The translations under genes were made by a program, and so were the position numbers. The notes below the pieces were generated by a model. It saw only the letters and a list, made by a program, of their open reading frames with translations. It was not told the DNA's origin and searched no databases. This document shows positions 10,196 through 22,579 of a stretch of DNA of 64,000 bases, piece after piece (the first letter of the stretch is position 1; each line of letters opens with the position of its first letter). This stretch comes from Anisus vortex (lineage: Eukaryota > Mollusca > Gastropoda > Planorbidae), in NCBI GenBank assembly GCA_949126835.1, contig OX421494.1, forward strand, positions 19,868,696 to 19,932,695, read 5' to 3'.

Positions 10196-10683
10196 CTAAA
10201 GTTGAAGTACCGGTCATGTTCATCCATCATTATATTAAAACACTCCGGGTGTGGATGGTCAGTGCCGTTTTTATCTGGACCGCAGCATTGTCCGTTGCTT
10301 ATGCCGGGTAAGGGGGTGAATGAAAGGTCATGACTAAAGAACTGACCCCACTGCATGAGCATATTGGTTTCCTGGGAAGACTTGCGGCTCTGGTTGACGT
10401 GTATCTCGGTGCTGATCTTCCTGGCGTTAGGCAAGGGCGAGCCACTGACTCCCGTAATACGCGGTGACTCTCCGTCATTGTTCTCATAATTCGACGGTAC
10501 AATCCTTCGATACACGGAACCAGTCATTCCGTAAGTCGGGTGTTTCAAATTATGACAAGATCCATCAATAGTAGAATAACGGCTTTTCGGATCACACCGA
10601 ATCACATTGTTACTGCCCTCTTGTTCACATTGTACCAAAATGACACTGACGCCAACTATCCACACAATTCTAGAAACCAACAT
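10196..10683 (-). CDS. Animal heme peroxidase, exon 1 (residues 1-163, N-terminal)
   Basis: The first exon starts at ATG 10683-10681 in a purine-rich context. The frame continues upstream without another ATG. Residues 1-19 (MLVSRIVWIVGVSVILVQC) form a clear signal peptide, so the enzyme is secreted or enters granules. The Arg-rich family N-terminus follows: RYSTIDGSCHNLKHP (about 35-49) is the canonical start of the peroxidase domain. MLMQWGQFFSHDLSFTP carries the distal His near 118 and the Ca-binding Asp near 119. The residue before the His, Asp in myeloperoxidase and a heme-ester donor there, is Ser here. Cys-rich sequence and two N-glycosylation sequons (NQS, NGT) fit an extracellular protein. 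The exon ends in TTTAG|GTAATT. Confidence 0.9.
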
Positions 10684-10760
10684 TTCTGCTAGTTGTGCTT
10701 TGACTGAGTGTACACACAAAACGGTATTGATAAAACTAACTTTTGGACAACTATGAGTGC

Positions 10761-10772
10761 TTTTTTATAAGG
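10761..10772 (-). promoter_or_regulatory. TATA-like box of the peroxidase gene
   Basis: The minus strand reads CTTATAAAAAAG about 80-90 bases upstream of the ATG at 10683. A start site 25-35 bases downstream of it would leave a 5' UTR of about 50-60 bases. No other promoter element is recognised. Confidence 0.45.
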
Positions 10773-11338
10773 GCCTGATCTAGTTTATATAATATATTGC
10801 TGATAGTTAGATAGTTAGATAGTGGTTGTAGAATAGGCCTAAGTCGACTTTCATAAAAGACGTCTTCGTCGCGTTGCAGTTGTGTGACATGTGTGTCGAT
10901 TTAACATGGGACCTAACGTCTGCTTGCAGCTTAGCATTGTTCACTAAATTACATTGAGGTTGAAGCAAAAAAAAAATAAATTATTAAACTGTTTTTTTAA
11001 ATACTGTTTTTCATCCACATCAGTGGACCTATAAATCATCAAAACTCCGTTTTCATTCTAATGACATTTCTTTTATAATCCCAACCTATATCAGAGTCGT
11101 TAACAAGTCTTTATATAAACATTAGAGTTGGAGGTATGATAATAAATTAAAAGATATAAAGCTAGTTATATTAAGTTGACCGATTTTAAGAAAAATACCT
11201 TTGCATTCATTTTATTATAGCCCTACCTTAAAAATAAATTTATATGTATTTATTGCACTATAAATTCGCAGCCATTTTATCATATTCCAAAATGTGACAA
11301 CTTTGAGTTTCCGTAGAAATGTTTTTAAGCATGCTGCG
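10773..11338. other. Upstream region of the peroxidase gene, nothing recognised
   Basis: AT-rich DNA with one TAGGCCTA palindrome (10834-10841) and a short TAGATAGT repeat. It contains no gene or recognisable element. Confidence 0.5.
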
Positions 11339-11339
11339 C

Positions 11340-11540
11340 TTGGGGTCGGCAACCTATGAAACGCGTGCTATACTTGGCGAGAAGAGCGATTTTCAATGGC
11401 GCGCGGAAGACCCAAAAGAAAAGGCAATTGAAGTCCCGTCTATAAGTAAATAATAGAATGACTTTTAGCTGTTAGCACCCTAGAAGAATTACAAATCCAC
11501 CTTTGACAGACTATTAACAAAATGTTTCATATCCCTGCTG
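11340..11540. mobile_element. Short hAT-type MITE
   Basis: The left end GGGGTCGGCAACC and the following GCGATTTTCAATGGC match the starts of the elements at 15100, 28588 and 50969. The right side (TTTGACAGACTATTAACAAAA...CCCTG) matches their ends. At about 200 bp it is an internally deleted copy. Its right half also occurs at 331-430 as part of the duplicated segment. Confidence 0.7.
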
Positions 11541-12109
11541 CTACGTCAGAGGATTGATAGACAATGCTTTAAAAAATGAACATGACATTGTAAGATATGT
11601 AGCTGATGTCAACAGTAGTTGGTAACAGTTTTGGTGAATGTCGTGCGTGATGCTTCCGTTCACTTTTGATTCCAACTAAACTGACCACGAGTAAACAAAC
11701 TTAAAAAAAATATATAAACAATGACATAGTTCTGAAGAGCTTTTATTAGAATTGATCTGCTCACCCGATGAGAGTGTTATGAATGTTTATGATGACGTTA
11801 TAATAAGTTTTATATTGTATTAGCATTAGCATAGGTGCCCAGTTCTCCGAAATAGTCTAGCTAGTTCATGTAGCGTTATTTATTTATATTTAGTTTAGGC
11901 TTAGAGATTTGTGTGCGTAGATAGCTGTTCATTATGACATAATAACATTAATATGCTTTTTCGAAGTCCCTACAACTTGCTAGTACGCCTTTTCTTTTGC
12001 AACCTGAAAATTTCGGCAAAAATCCATTATAGTACTGTCTGCACCAACATCTATATAAGACATACAGATGTTTCTATAGGTTCTTCTTTTTTTTTGTTTA
12101 GTTACAAGA

Positions 12110-12110
<1 letters not shown>
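11440..12110. repeat. Segment duplicated at 331-1356 (right copy)
   Basis: Direct-orientation copy of 331-970 plus 1326-1356, with small differences. It lacks the (TG)n stretch and the MITE insertion seen in the left copy. The two copies flank the whole peroxidase gene. Confidence 0.75.
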
Positions 12111-13123
<1,013 letters not shown>

Positions 13124-13459
13124 GATAGATAGATAGATGTGTAGCATATCCCCTAGTGACTTAATCAGTATTGCAGGCCATGGGAATGAATAGTGCAAGG
13201 TAGGAACGCATAGTGCAAGACGGGGGGATGAGTGTATTTGGAATACAATGATAATTCTGAAAACGCAGTGCTTTAATTTATCCTTAACTTATTTATATTT
13301 CCTCTTTTAAGCATATACTGTCATAGATTGAAAGTTATATTTTATTCATTAAACATTTCAACGTTTTAAATTCTTATTGTCTGAACAAAAAGTTCGTTCC
13401 ATAAAATTATTACTTATTCTAAGAGTAGGAAGCCATATTAGTAAGCACCACTTATCTAT

Positions 13460-13598
13460 ATAATATTATAAAGGCCTGCATTGTTCTGAAACTATATGCC
13501 AATGACCACTCCATATTGAATATAAATTATTAGCTTATAATATGGAGTGCTTATTTAATTACAGTTTCAGGACGATGCAGACCTTTATAATATATTAT
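13460..13598. mobile_element. Foldback (palindromic) MITE
   Basis: The outer arms, about 34 bases each (13460-13493 and 13563-13598), are inverted copies. The left reads TATTATAAAGGCCTGCATTG; the right, reverse-complemented, reads TATTATAAAGGTCTGCATCG. A second inverted pair (ACTCCATATT / AATATGGAGT) lies inside. The RNA or single strand could form one long hairpin of about 140 bases. No frame is present. Confidence 0.7.
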
Positions 13599-13599
13599 A

Positions 13600-15095
13600 G
13601 ACAAGCTAAAGTCCCCGGCGTTGCCTGGAGAAAAAATTGAAAAGGCCTGTATAAGCTACAGTTAAACATTTCATAAATTACAATAAACAAAAAGATATAG
13701 GCTAGAACTAATAATTTAAAAAAAAATAATTATTAGATTTTATTTACTGAAAACCTTTTAGGAAAGTTTAAAGTCCTAAAATCCTTACAATCTTAAAAAA
13801 AAGTAACATTAATGGCAATTTAAAAAAAAATACAAAAAAATAAAGCTATCAGTGGGGAATCGAACCCAGATAGCCCGCTTGGAAGTTAACACGTCAGTTT
13901 AGTATCACTGATCTATCTAGGCCCATATAGTGTCTAATAATGTTCCTGAATAATATTCGTCAATGGTATCGGACAATAATTTAAAATTGGTTTTTAAGTT
14001 TTCTTTTGATAACTTTGTAAATTAAATGCATTCAATTTAGTTTGGCTTGATATACTATTATCTGGCAAGCCATTAATTAAATAATGCCAATTCGGAAATC
14101 TCCTTTTGCCACTTTAACCTTTGACGTGTTTTTAAATGGACTAATGGGGATTGGATTACAGACAAACACGGACTTTTTATTAATAGATATCTATTTATCA
14201 ATATATCTATCCATCTATTTATATATTAATCTATCTGTCTATCAATATATATATATATATATCATCAACATCATTCATCATCGGCTCCATAGTCTCGATC
14301 CATCAATCCATCTATTCATCCATCTTTTAATCCATCCATGTATTTATATAATCTATATATTTATCAATTTATTTAGTCACCCAACCATCTACCACTTTAT
14401 CCTTTAATCAATTCGTGTATTCATCCATACGTAGTCCGTTCGTCCACACATTCACCTATCTGTCCACCCAACAATCGTTCTAATTATCCATCCATCCACT
14501 AGTCCGTCCATTCTATAGTGCCAATTTTCAATAACACACTGTCTGTCTACAGTCTTTATAAATATAATTATCGTGACCAAGCCGAAAAAAAAAGGTCTTA
14601 CAAAAACACATATAAATATTGAATAACTAAACAAACATATTTATATTTATACATAGATATCGAAAGTGTAACTCTGTAACCCTCCCCCGCCCACCAACCA
14701 CCCATATAAAAACATATTGGTTACATTATGGCGCTGGAGGAAAGGGGCCGACCTCCCTTTCTCCCCGTAACCTCCAACCACTCCATAATCCCACTCCCTC
14801 TGCCACTAGACACAGGCGAGATTCTTGATGTACTACAGGCTTAGCTATAAACACAATAGACAGTGAGGGCCATTGGTGATGATAGCCCTTAGTGGTTGTG
14901 AGTATTAAAAGACGTGTGCCCTTAAGTGTAAACAACACCTCCAGATGTAGGCAGAAACTCGTGAATGTAACATTCTCATGACGCAAGTTCTTGACTTTGT
15001 GCGTGCTCACCCTGGAGTTGGCTCATCAAGGGTTTAACATCAATTAGACCTTTCCTTAGCCTTGTCTAGGGCTTAGCATCATCTTGACTTATTCT
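13600..15095. other. Non-coding; degenerate ATCT/ATCC simple sequence at 14180-14480
   Basis: No gene is recognised. About 13855-13930 on the minus strand has a B-box-like GGTTCGATTCC and may be a degraded tRNA-derived element. Degenerate tetranucleotide sequence fills 14180-14480. The Ile/Tyr-rich frame there is a product of the repeat. Confidence 0.5.
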
Positions 15096-15099
15096 AGAC

Positions 15100-17069
15100 C
15101 ATGAGTCGGCAACCTAAGGGCACGCATGCCAAACTTGGCACGCAGGGCGATTTTCAATGGCACGCGAGAAACCTCCAAGCAGAGTTTTTATTGATAACAA
15201 AAAACAACACTTTTCCTTTCTGATTGAGGAAAACTGACTATTGAAACCCTTGTTTCTGAATGACATAACGTCACATTTCAGTGAGTTGAACTTGCATTTA
15301 CAAGGATCACTGGAATGGACTTGCATTGAAACTAGACACATCTTGCCGTGAAATCAGTTTCAAAATATTTAACTACATGTACATCCCTATATTGAGGCAT
15401 ATATTAAGATATATTAAGATAGATAGTTGGACATTTTCAGAAGTACATCGAAGCAAACTTAGCGGAGTTTTCTAATCAGAGACAAGACTTTCAAATTGAT
15501 GGACTCATTTTTCATACCTCATCAATCCTAACTGGTTTGATTTTATATTAAAACCTTCTTAGATGTAGATTTTGTTTTTTAAGTAAAGTAATATTGGCGA
15601 TTTTAAAACACGGCAAGTTGAATTTTAAACATGAAAAAAATGTGCCCATTTGCAGAATAAATCTTGAAGGGACGCTGCTTAGGAAAGTCTTCTGCTATTC
15701 TCAACTGCTAGGCATTCGTTCTTTTACTTTCAACTTTTGGTTCAACTTAAACTTGTGAACAGGTTTTATTGCACATGAAAGCGGTTTTAAGCATACAAAG
15801 AGGTCCTCGCATTTAAAAGAGCTTTTAAGCTCTTCTTCTTTAATTAAACATAAATATAAGTAATTCTAAAACATTTTTTTTATATTATGAATTGGATAAA
15901 AATAAGAGACTTATGTAATTTCTGTAATTATTAATGTTCAAAAGATAAAATCCTTAAATGGACAAACGATTAATGCAGGAAGTATTTATTTACAACTGTT
16001 TAACGTAAATTATTTTAATCCTTTAATAATTATATCTTGTAATTCTTACGATAATGTTGGATTTATATAAGAAATAATAATTATTCAGTATGATTAGTTA
16101 TACTACAAAACATAACTTGTTTGGCATCACTATTGAATCAAATGTGGAAACGTTTTTTTTAATTAAAGGACGATAATTAACCCTTTACTTTATAGCTAAT
16201 ATTTCTAATATGTTTCTTTTTTTTTCGTTTATAAACAAATAAATGGCTTACAATTTATAACTTTGAAATGATCAAACTGTAAAAAGAATTTGAAAATTAT
16301 ATAAATATTATAGGACTAAAGACTGTATATGTACATTTTCAAACATTACACTAGCTACCCAGATTTTATGATTGCTACGTATCTTTTCCGCTTTACGTTA
16401 TTGACAAGATCGATACCAAAGAAAAAAACATATTTAAAAAAGTTCATCTCAGTTGAAGTGATATAATATAATTAAAATTGGCAAGTGTGAAATTTATGGT
16501 ATTAAATATCGTATTTGATATAAATGCAAATAATAAGGATGATAGTCACAAACACGTTAATTTTTTTTATTAAATATAAAACGCTTTTAACGATTTTCTC
16601 TAAAAAATAATCTCCTTTGCTTTTCGCCTTGTTCTTGCTACGGAGTTAAATTAATTAATTGTCCTATAGAAGTAGTTTTAAGAAAAAATAAAAAAAATGT
16701 GGAGGTGCTCAAAATGTTAAATTCTAATGTAGAATTACTTGTAAAGTTCTTGAAGTGGAAATCACAGTTACTAGGCCACATAGGAAGAAAAGAAATATTA
16801 TGAAAACATCATAATAAGTGGAAAGCTGGAGGGTAAGAGATGCAGATGAAGACAGAGAAGGAAGATATTCGATGATAAAACGGAATGTTATGGCACAAAA
16901 CAACAGAAATGCTGGAGATTGCTAGAAGAAAAGATACGTCGAAAGACATGATCGCCTACGCCCCTTACGGTGATGATAATAAAGAAGGTTGACTTTTAGG
17001 CTGTTTGCACTCTAAATGATTTAGAAATCCTACTTTGGCACACTGTTAGCAAAAGGTTGCTGACCCCTG
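15100..17069. mobile_element. Long non-autonomous hAT-type element (about 2 kb)
   Basis: It begins CATGAGTCGGCAACC and ends GGTTGCTGACCCCTG, imperfect 15-base inverted termini of the CAGGGGTCGGCAACC family. The body aligns over most of its length with 28588-30344 (shared words ACAACTGTTTAACGTAAATT and ACATAACTTGTTTGGCATCA). No transposase frame is visible. The 8-mers next to the ends do not match, so the target duplication is lost or the ends have decayed. A LINE fragment is nested inside. Confidence 0.7.
16745..16985 (+). mobile_element. LINE 3' coding fragment nested in the hAT element
   Basis: One frame reads LKWKSQLLGHIGR, and later DMIAYAPYGDD, followed by GATGATAATAAAG. That is the pattern of the last codons and tail of RTE/jockey-like LINE ORF2 (GH-R block, then a terminal short repeat). 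The related element at 28588-30344 lacks this segment, so it looks like a separate insertion. It is broken by stops. Confidence 0.5.
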
Positions 17070-17587
17070 ACCCCTATTGCTTGGTCAATACAATCAAAAG
17101 ACTTTTTAAAAAAAAGGGTTAACATAATCATGTTTAAATTGAAGATGGATTTAGAGAGATTTAGAGCCCTAGGATCCATTTGGTCAGAAAGGTTCTTTAC
17201 TTTACTAACTTACTTAGATAAATTGTAAAACATTTGATTTCAGTAACTTCAGAATAAAGTTTGAATAGATTGAGCACTGCTAGACCATTCATTTTCAAAC
17301 TATACGCTACATCTAAAATTTAATTCCATACTTGCTGGGGGCTCGCAGACAGAGTTTCCCAAACGTTTTCATTTCGGGACCCGGTTTTTATATACGTCTA
17401 CTTTTTGAGACCCGCAAACATTTAAAAAAAGACTTTACTGGACTTCTACGTAACTTTAGTAAACAGATATCAATATAAAACGATAATATGGATATAAAAC
17501 AAATATATATTAGTTATAAATAATACAACGTTTTTTGTCCATAATGGAAATTATTTATAAGTATTACAATTGGGTTCCAATATAAAC

Positions 17588-17693
17588 AAAATGTCCGCTT
17601 GGAGAGAAATGTGCTAGTATAGGTCTATCGAAGTTTGTACAAAATGTCCGCTTGGAGAGAAATGTGCTAGTATAGGTCTATCGGAGTTTGTAC
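17588..17693. repeat. 53-bp tandem duplication
   Basis: Two copies, 17588-17640 and 17641-17693, differ at one base (TCGAAG versus TCGGAG). This is a recent tandem duplication in non-coding DNA. Confidence 0.9.
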
Positions 17694-17907
17694 ATTTCCC
17701 CTTTTCATTTTTGACACCGGAGATTTTTGCTTTCGTTGCCGCCAGCGGGTGGCGAAATTTGGGGGAAGCTCTTTTTTAAACTATTTAGAAATAATGAATT
17801 TCTTCACTATTTCTAAAATTGACTGTTATAAATTATGTCATTGTTTAACTTTTCAGTGATAAAGTAAACTAAACAGACTGTGTGTGGAAATCTTCCAATT
17901 TTTAAAC

Positions 17908-18570
17908 ACAGGTCAACCCGCTACTGACACGCCCACTATCTTGGCCACAGGTCAACCCGCTTCTAACACGACCACTGTCTTGGCCACAGGTCAACCCGAT
18001 TCTAACACGCCCACTATCTTGGCCACAGGTCAACCCGCTTCTAACACGACCACTGTCTTGGCCACAGGTCAACCCGCTTCTAACACGACCACTGTCCTGG
18101 CCACAGGTCAACCCGCTTCTAACACGACCACTGTCTTGGCCACAGGTCAACCCGCTTCTAACACGACCACTGTCTTGGCCACAGGTCAACCCGCTTCTAA
18201 CACGCCCAGTATCCTGGCCACAGGTCAACCCGCTTCTAACACGACCACTGTCTTGGCCACAGGTCATCCCGCTTCTAACACGCCCAGTATCCTGGCCACA
18301 GGTCAACCCGCTTCTAACACGCCCAGTATCCTGGCCACAGGTCAACCCGCTTCTAACACGCCCAGTATCCTGGCCACAGGTCAACCCGCTTCTAACACGC
18401 CCAGTATCCTGGCCACAGGTCAACCCGCTTCTAACACGCCCAGTATCCTGGCCACAGGTCAACCCGCTTCTAACACGACCAGTATCCTGGCCACAGGTCA
18501 ACCCGCTTCTAACACGCCCAGTATCCTGGCCACAGGTCAACCCGCTTCTAACAAGCCCACTATCGGATTG
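17908..18570. repeat. 39-bp minisatellite, 17 units
   Basis: The unit starts ACAGGTCAACCCGCTTCTAA; 17 copies at an exact 39-base period carry two main variants. The unit is three times thirteen, so the plus strand is open as a TGQPASNTxxxLA repeat and the minus strand is also open. It is GC-richer than its surroundings. A Thr/Ser/Pro-rich 13-mer could be a mucin-like exon. However, the frame has no ATG (it starts from GTG), a TAA lies just upstream, and no clear splice sites are seen, so it is listed as a repeat. Confidence 0.9.
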
Positions 18571-19231
18571 ACTCCAACATATCAAGACAGAATCATACCA
18601 AAAAAAAAAAAAAGAATAAGGCTGAACATAATATATCTCTCTAGTTTAAATATCTCCGACTATCAAAAATAAAATTGTAGAAGACGTTGGGTTAGACTTG
18701 GGCCGAGTGTGTGTGTGTGTGTGTGTGATTGTATATGTATGTTTGTATGATTGGGATGGGGGGTGATGAATGGGGAAGGGGATACGGAGGTGCCCTGTAA
18801 TTATATATGTTGTTTGTTTTTTCTCTCCATATGTCAGAGCTTGACTCCGAGAGGTTTAAGCTGACCGTTTGGAACTGGGAGACAGAACAGATAATAGATA
18901 CGCTAACAACCTTTATTGAGCTGTTCATAGGACTGAACAGCAATATGGGAAGGAATAGAGTTAAGTGTAGAGCAATGATTGATGCCCGCCCTTTGAGTGC
19001 ACTAAGGAATTACTCAATAGTTGTGTTAGTTTGGTACATATATGACTTAGATGATTTATCGAGGGCGTTTGGGTTAGGAAGTGATCATATTGGATGATAT
19101 AAGTTTTAAAAATATGTCTGTCATATAGGAAACATATTATAGAAGCTCATTGGTACTGCTTATTCTAATTCTAATAATTTTTTATATAATTATCTATTTA
19201 TCCATCAATCTATATATCTATGCATCTATAT

Positions 19232-21625
19232 CAGACCTGTCTACCCTGGAAAAACGCTTGGAGTATTCTTGAGAAGGCTAAAGTGTACTTTTCCGAGGTC
19301 AAGTGTACTATGCAATAATAATTGTCATCTATCGCACCAATTATTCAAAATAATTGTCATTAAAATTTAAACACTTGTTTCATTTAATGTTAAAAACAAG
19401 CAAAGAAAATCTGTTTTGTATTTTCAGGACAATTTAATAAATGTATGTTGAAAATGTTAACAAAATAGACAGTTGGTGTGTGTTCAATAATTTTTCTGTC
19501 CTCCTCCATTTGGTTACTTCAGCTAGTTGTTTGGTCATTCTTCTCTAGACTCTGGTAGTATGCCCCCTTCAGCAGTTTTAAGTCTTTATCATTAAGAGCC
19601 TTTACAGACTCCAAAATGCCCACTGGCCGGGACTTGAGCACCAGAAGGCTCTCCATGGTCTGGTCAGACATTGAGGAACGCTGTGGTGTCCGGTTCTTCC
19701 TGACACAGCTGAAAACACGTTCGCATTGGGCACTGCTGTGTGGTATGGTGAGAAGCCCCAGTATCACATTCGCCAAGTCTTCAAACATCAAGCTGTCAGT
19801 ATCTTCATGCTTCATTTCAGCGATAGAAAACCAATTCTGTCCTTGATGCACCCTGACACATCAGTAGATTGATATAGGCGGACCTGCTCAGCAACTTTGT
19901 CTAGTGAGGTGTTGGTGACCAGGACAGGAAATCAGTTGATGATGAATTCCAGATTGCTGAACCTGCAAGACTCCTGCAATTTGACGTCTGCCACTTCTGC
20001 ATGCATCAACAAGTCAACATCGACACCACAGCCTTTGTCAGCACATCAGAGCACGACAGCAACAAGTTATTGTCAACAATGAAGTTGCAAATCATTGCTT
20101 CTGCACGAGTCACGTCACGCTGAAGTTGCTCCTCCCCAGCGACGGGCTCAGGCTTCAAAAGAAAAGACCTAATATTTTGTGTAGGCCTAGTCTTTTCTTT
20201 CTCAACAGCCAGTTTCTGGTGCGACTCCGATTCGTCATGTCTCTTACAGTCTTAGAGCCCTCCGTGTCCCACCAAGAAGTCGATATGACAAATAGTGCAG
20301 TGTGCCGATGTGTCACTATTCAATGACACATGCAAGTACTTATATTTCATATAATATTTATTTATAAACTTTTGCTTCCGAGCAGAATACACCTTCGCTT
20401 TTTTACTCGGAGCAGACTCGGAAGCTTCTTCGTCATCTGTTTCATGATTTCGTGCACGCTGTGTAAGTTTGCTGTCAGCCATACTTTTGATCGCCGAATT
20501 TGGACATTTGCGAGAGAGAAAAAAAGGATATCAGGTCAAGGTCGCCGCGCCGTGTAACAAGTTAGGTATTACTAACAATGTAGGGCCTACAGCGAGCTCC
20601 GTGTTGTACTAAAACAAGTTTATAAAGACGATTTTACATCATTGAATCATTGATAGCAATAATTGAAACCCCGACGTTGAGCCGAGATCAAGTCTATTAA
20701 TAAATAGTTGCTTTCGTTTTAGTAGGCTGATAAACAAAAGTTTTATCGTAATGAAAACAACGAGTTTTAATCTCTCCGTTAGTAAAATAAAACGTCAAGA
20801 ATTTAAAAGAAAGCCGCGAGTAAAGCGTGCGTGACGTACAGATTGACCTAAAAACAAATTCGCGTGAAGTAGGCTTATTACCGATTGCCGTGTCAGACCA
20901 TAAAAACGTAGACTTCTTAGAGATTTATATAGATCTAGACTATAGCCTATGAAACTATAGGGTCCAAAAAAAAGCTACATTACGGGATTGCGCTAAAAAA
21001 AAGTTTCTAAAACTCTGGAGGCACGAGTAGGCCTATACAAATTACCGGGCCACGATACTGGGTAAACTCCCGGGAAACCCTGACCTAAAAATAAATAAAG
21101 AATCACACATGCATGTGTTTTATTTCGCCTTTTAAGTTTTCATGAAAGAAAAAAGTTGATCATTTATAGTTTCCCAAAACTTAAATTGGCCGATAGCCGG
21201 CACTCTAAACTCTTGCACCCAAGCAGAATAGCCTACCCCTTCGCTTTTTTACTCGGAGCAGACTCGTAAGCTTCTTCGTCATCTGTTTCATGATTTCGTG
21301 CACCTGTTAAAGTTTGCTGTCAACCATACTTTTGATCGCCGAATTTGGATATTTGCGAGAGAGGAAAAAAGGATATCAGGTCAAGGTCGCCGCGCCGTGT
21401 AACAAGTTAGGTATATCCATTTTCGACCTATCAAAACATCGGTTTTATGTAACTGCGGTTTAGTGATCGTCTAAATACCGAAAAGAATAGAAATAAAACG
21501 AAAAATTGCGAAATCATATTTTTTTATTCAAGAAGTCGTATTTTTAAGACGCTCGGTGTAACAGCCGTATTTTGTATCCTAAAGCGTACGAAAATACGCC
21601 CAAAGCGTACGGGTAGGCAGGTCTG
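19232..21625 (-). mobile_element. Degenerate hAT transposon with readable termini
   Basis: The left end is CAGACCTGTCTACCC and the right end, reverse-complemented, is CAGACCTGCCTACCC: 14 of 15 bases identical. Flanks are (..CTATAT) on the left and (CTATATAT..) on the right, consistent with an 8-bp duplication blurred by the neighbouring (TA)n. Between them lie minus-strand remnants of a transposase: an N-terminal zinc-finger portion and a C-terminal dimerisation domain. The middle is missing or corrupted. A stretch of about 175 bases covering the start of the coding region occurs twice (20393-20570 and 21238-21415). Confidence 0.75.
19519..20482 (-). pseudogene. hAT transposase pseudogene
   Basis: The 5' part (20482 to 20252) begins MADSKLTQRA, has a nuclear-signal-like SKKAK and ends in a CTIC...GHGG half of a BED/TTF-type zinc finger. 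The 3' part (19851 to 19519) encodes the hAT C-terminal dimerisation domain, with the signature IPHSSAQCERVFSCVRKNRT and an LVLKSR end. Only about 400 bases separate them, whereas intact hAT transposases have several hundred more residues there (RNase-H-like catalytic core). The gene is therefore internally deleted and inactive. Confidence 0.75.

Positions 21626-21626
<1 letters not shown>

Positions 21627-21712
<86 letters not shown>
21627..21712. repeat. (TA)n microsatellite
   Basis: A TA run of about 85 bases directly next to the right end of the hAT transposon, followed by degenerate ATCT repeats to about 21900. Confidence 0.95.
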
Positions 21713-21716
<4 letters not shown>

Positions 21717-21929
21717 TCCATCGATCGATCTATGTATATCTAACTTTATCTATCACTATCTAACTATATGTATTTATCGATCTATTTTTCTATCTATCTA
21801 TATAGAGCTATCATTACTCTTGGTATCGAACATTTTATGTAAATGTCTATGATCTATCTATCTCTAACTGTCTATATATCTCTCTCTATAATATAGGCTA
21901 CATAGAGTATAACTTCAGCCTTATTTAAT

Positions 21930-22175
21930 CTATAAGGCACGTGAAGCAGCGTTTACAAGTTTCTGTGGCCACGTCGTACATGGAAGTGTGTGGCCAGCAC
22001 AATGCATGCACATCGTCTTAACTTTTTTTTCCTTTTTTAGTCTCAGGTGCCCATCAAGGGTAGAATTTAGGGACACCCCTCGAAACCAATGTAGAAAAAA
22101 TAATCTTAACCGCCAGCAGGTTTCGAACTTTTTTTTCTACGCCAACCTAGTGCGTTACCACCAGGCCGCCGAATT
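21930..22175 (-). mobile_element. tRNA-derived SINE, minus strand, diverged
   Basis: The minus strand carries the family order: tRNA-like head near 22170, a B-box-like GGTTTCGAA remnant (GTTCGAAACC), GATGGGCACC, and the GTGTGGCCA / GAAACTTGTAAACGCTGCTTC tail. The body matches the better-preserved copies at 48498 and 62825 but has T-rich insertions. Confidence 0.65.
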
Positions 22176-22299
22176 ATATCCCAATATAGATACCTCGCCA
22201 CGAAAGAATAATTGTGTCGCGAAAAGAAGAAGAAACATTCAACTCCCGTGGCAAATTATTTGCATGTACTAGCGTTAGACCTTTAATCATATAAATATA

Positions 22300-22575
22300 T
22301 ATATATATACATATTATCCCTTAAACTTAACGGTTGTTGGAGGGAGCTAATGAACACTGCGTTTCCATTAGTCCTATCAGTGGACTTGATAGACTTGTCG
22401 GCGCCCATCTCCTCTCCAAGTCGGCGGTGGATTTTTTTTTGGGAGGCGTTATACGGCGGATTCGCCGTATAATCACTCCGTTTTTTTTCTTCTAATTGTC
22501 TGCACCGTGGGTCGAACCCATGATGTCGAGCTTGTGAGACGAGCTCACTGTCAACGTTGCTATCCAGCCGTCAAA
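22300..22575 (-). mobile_element. Possible second tRNA-headed SINE with a GC hairpin
   Basis: On the minus strand a tRNA-like segment (about 22575 to 22500) has a B box GGGTTCGACCC. It is followed by a hairpin at 22449-22472 and a GC-rich body ending near 22300. It differs from the other SINE family in the window. There is only one copy, so the SINE assignment is an inference. Confidence 0.4.
22449..22472. repeat. GC-rich perfect hairpin
   Basis: Arms TTATACGGCG and CGCCGTATAA are exact reverse complements around a 4-base loop (GATT), in an otherwise AT-rich region. Confidence 0.85.
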
Positions 22576-22579
22576 CATA

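Noticed and set aside
10684..10719. Upstream extension of the peroxidase N-terminus (12 extra codons)
   Set aside because: The extension starts with TTG, not ATG, and would bury the signal peptide; ATG 10683 fits better.
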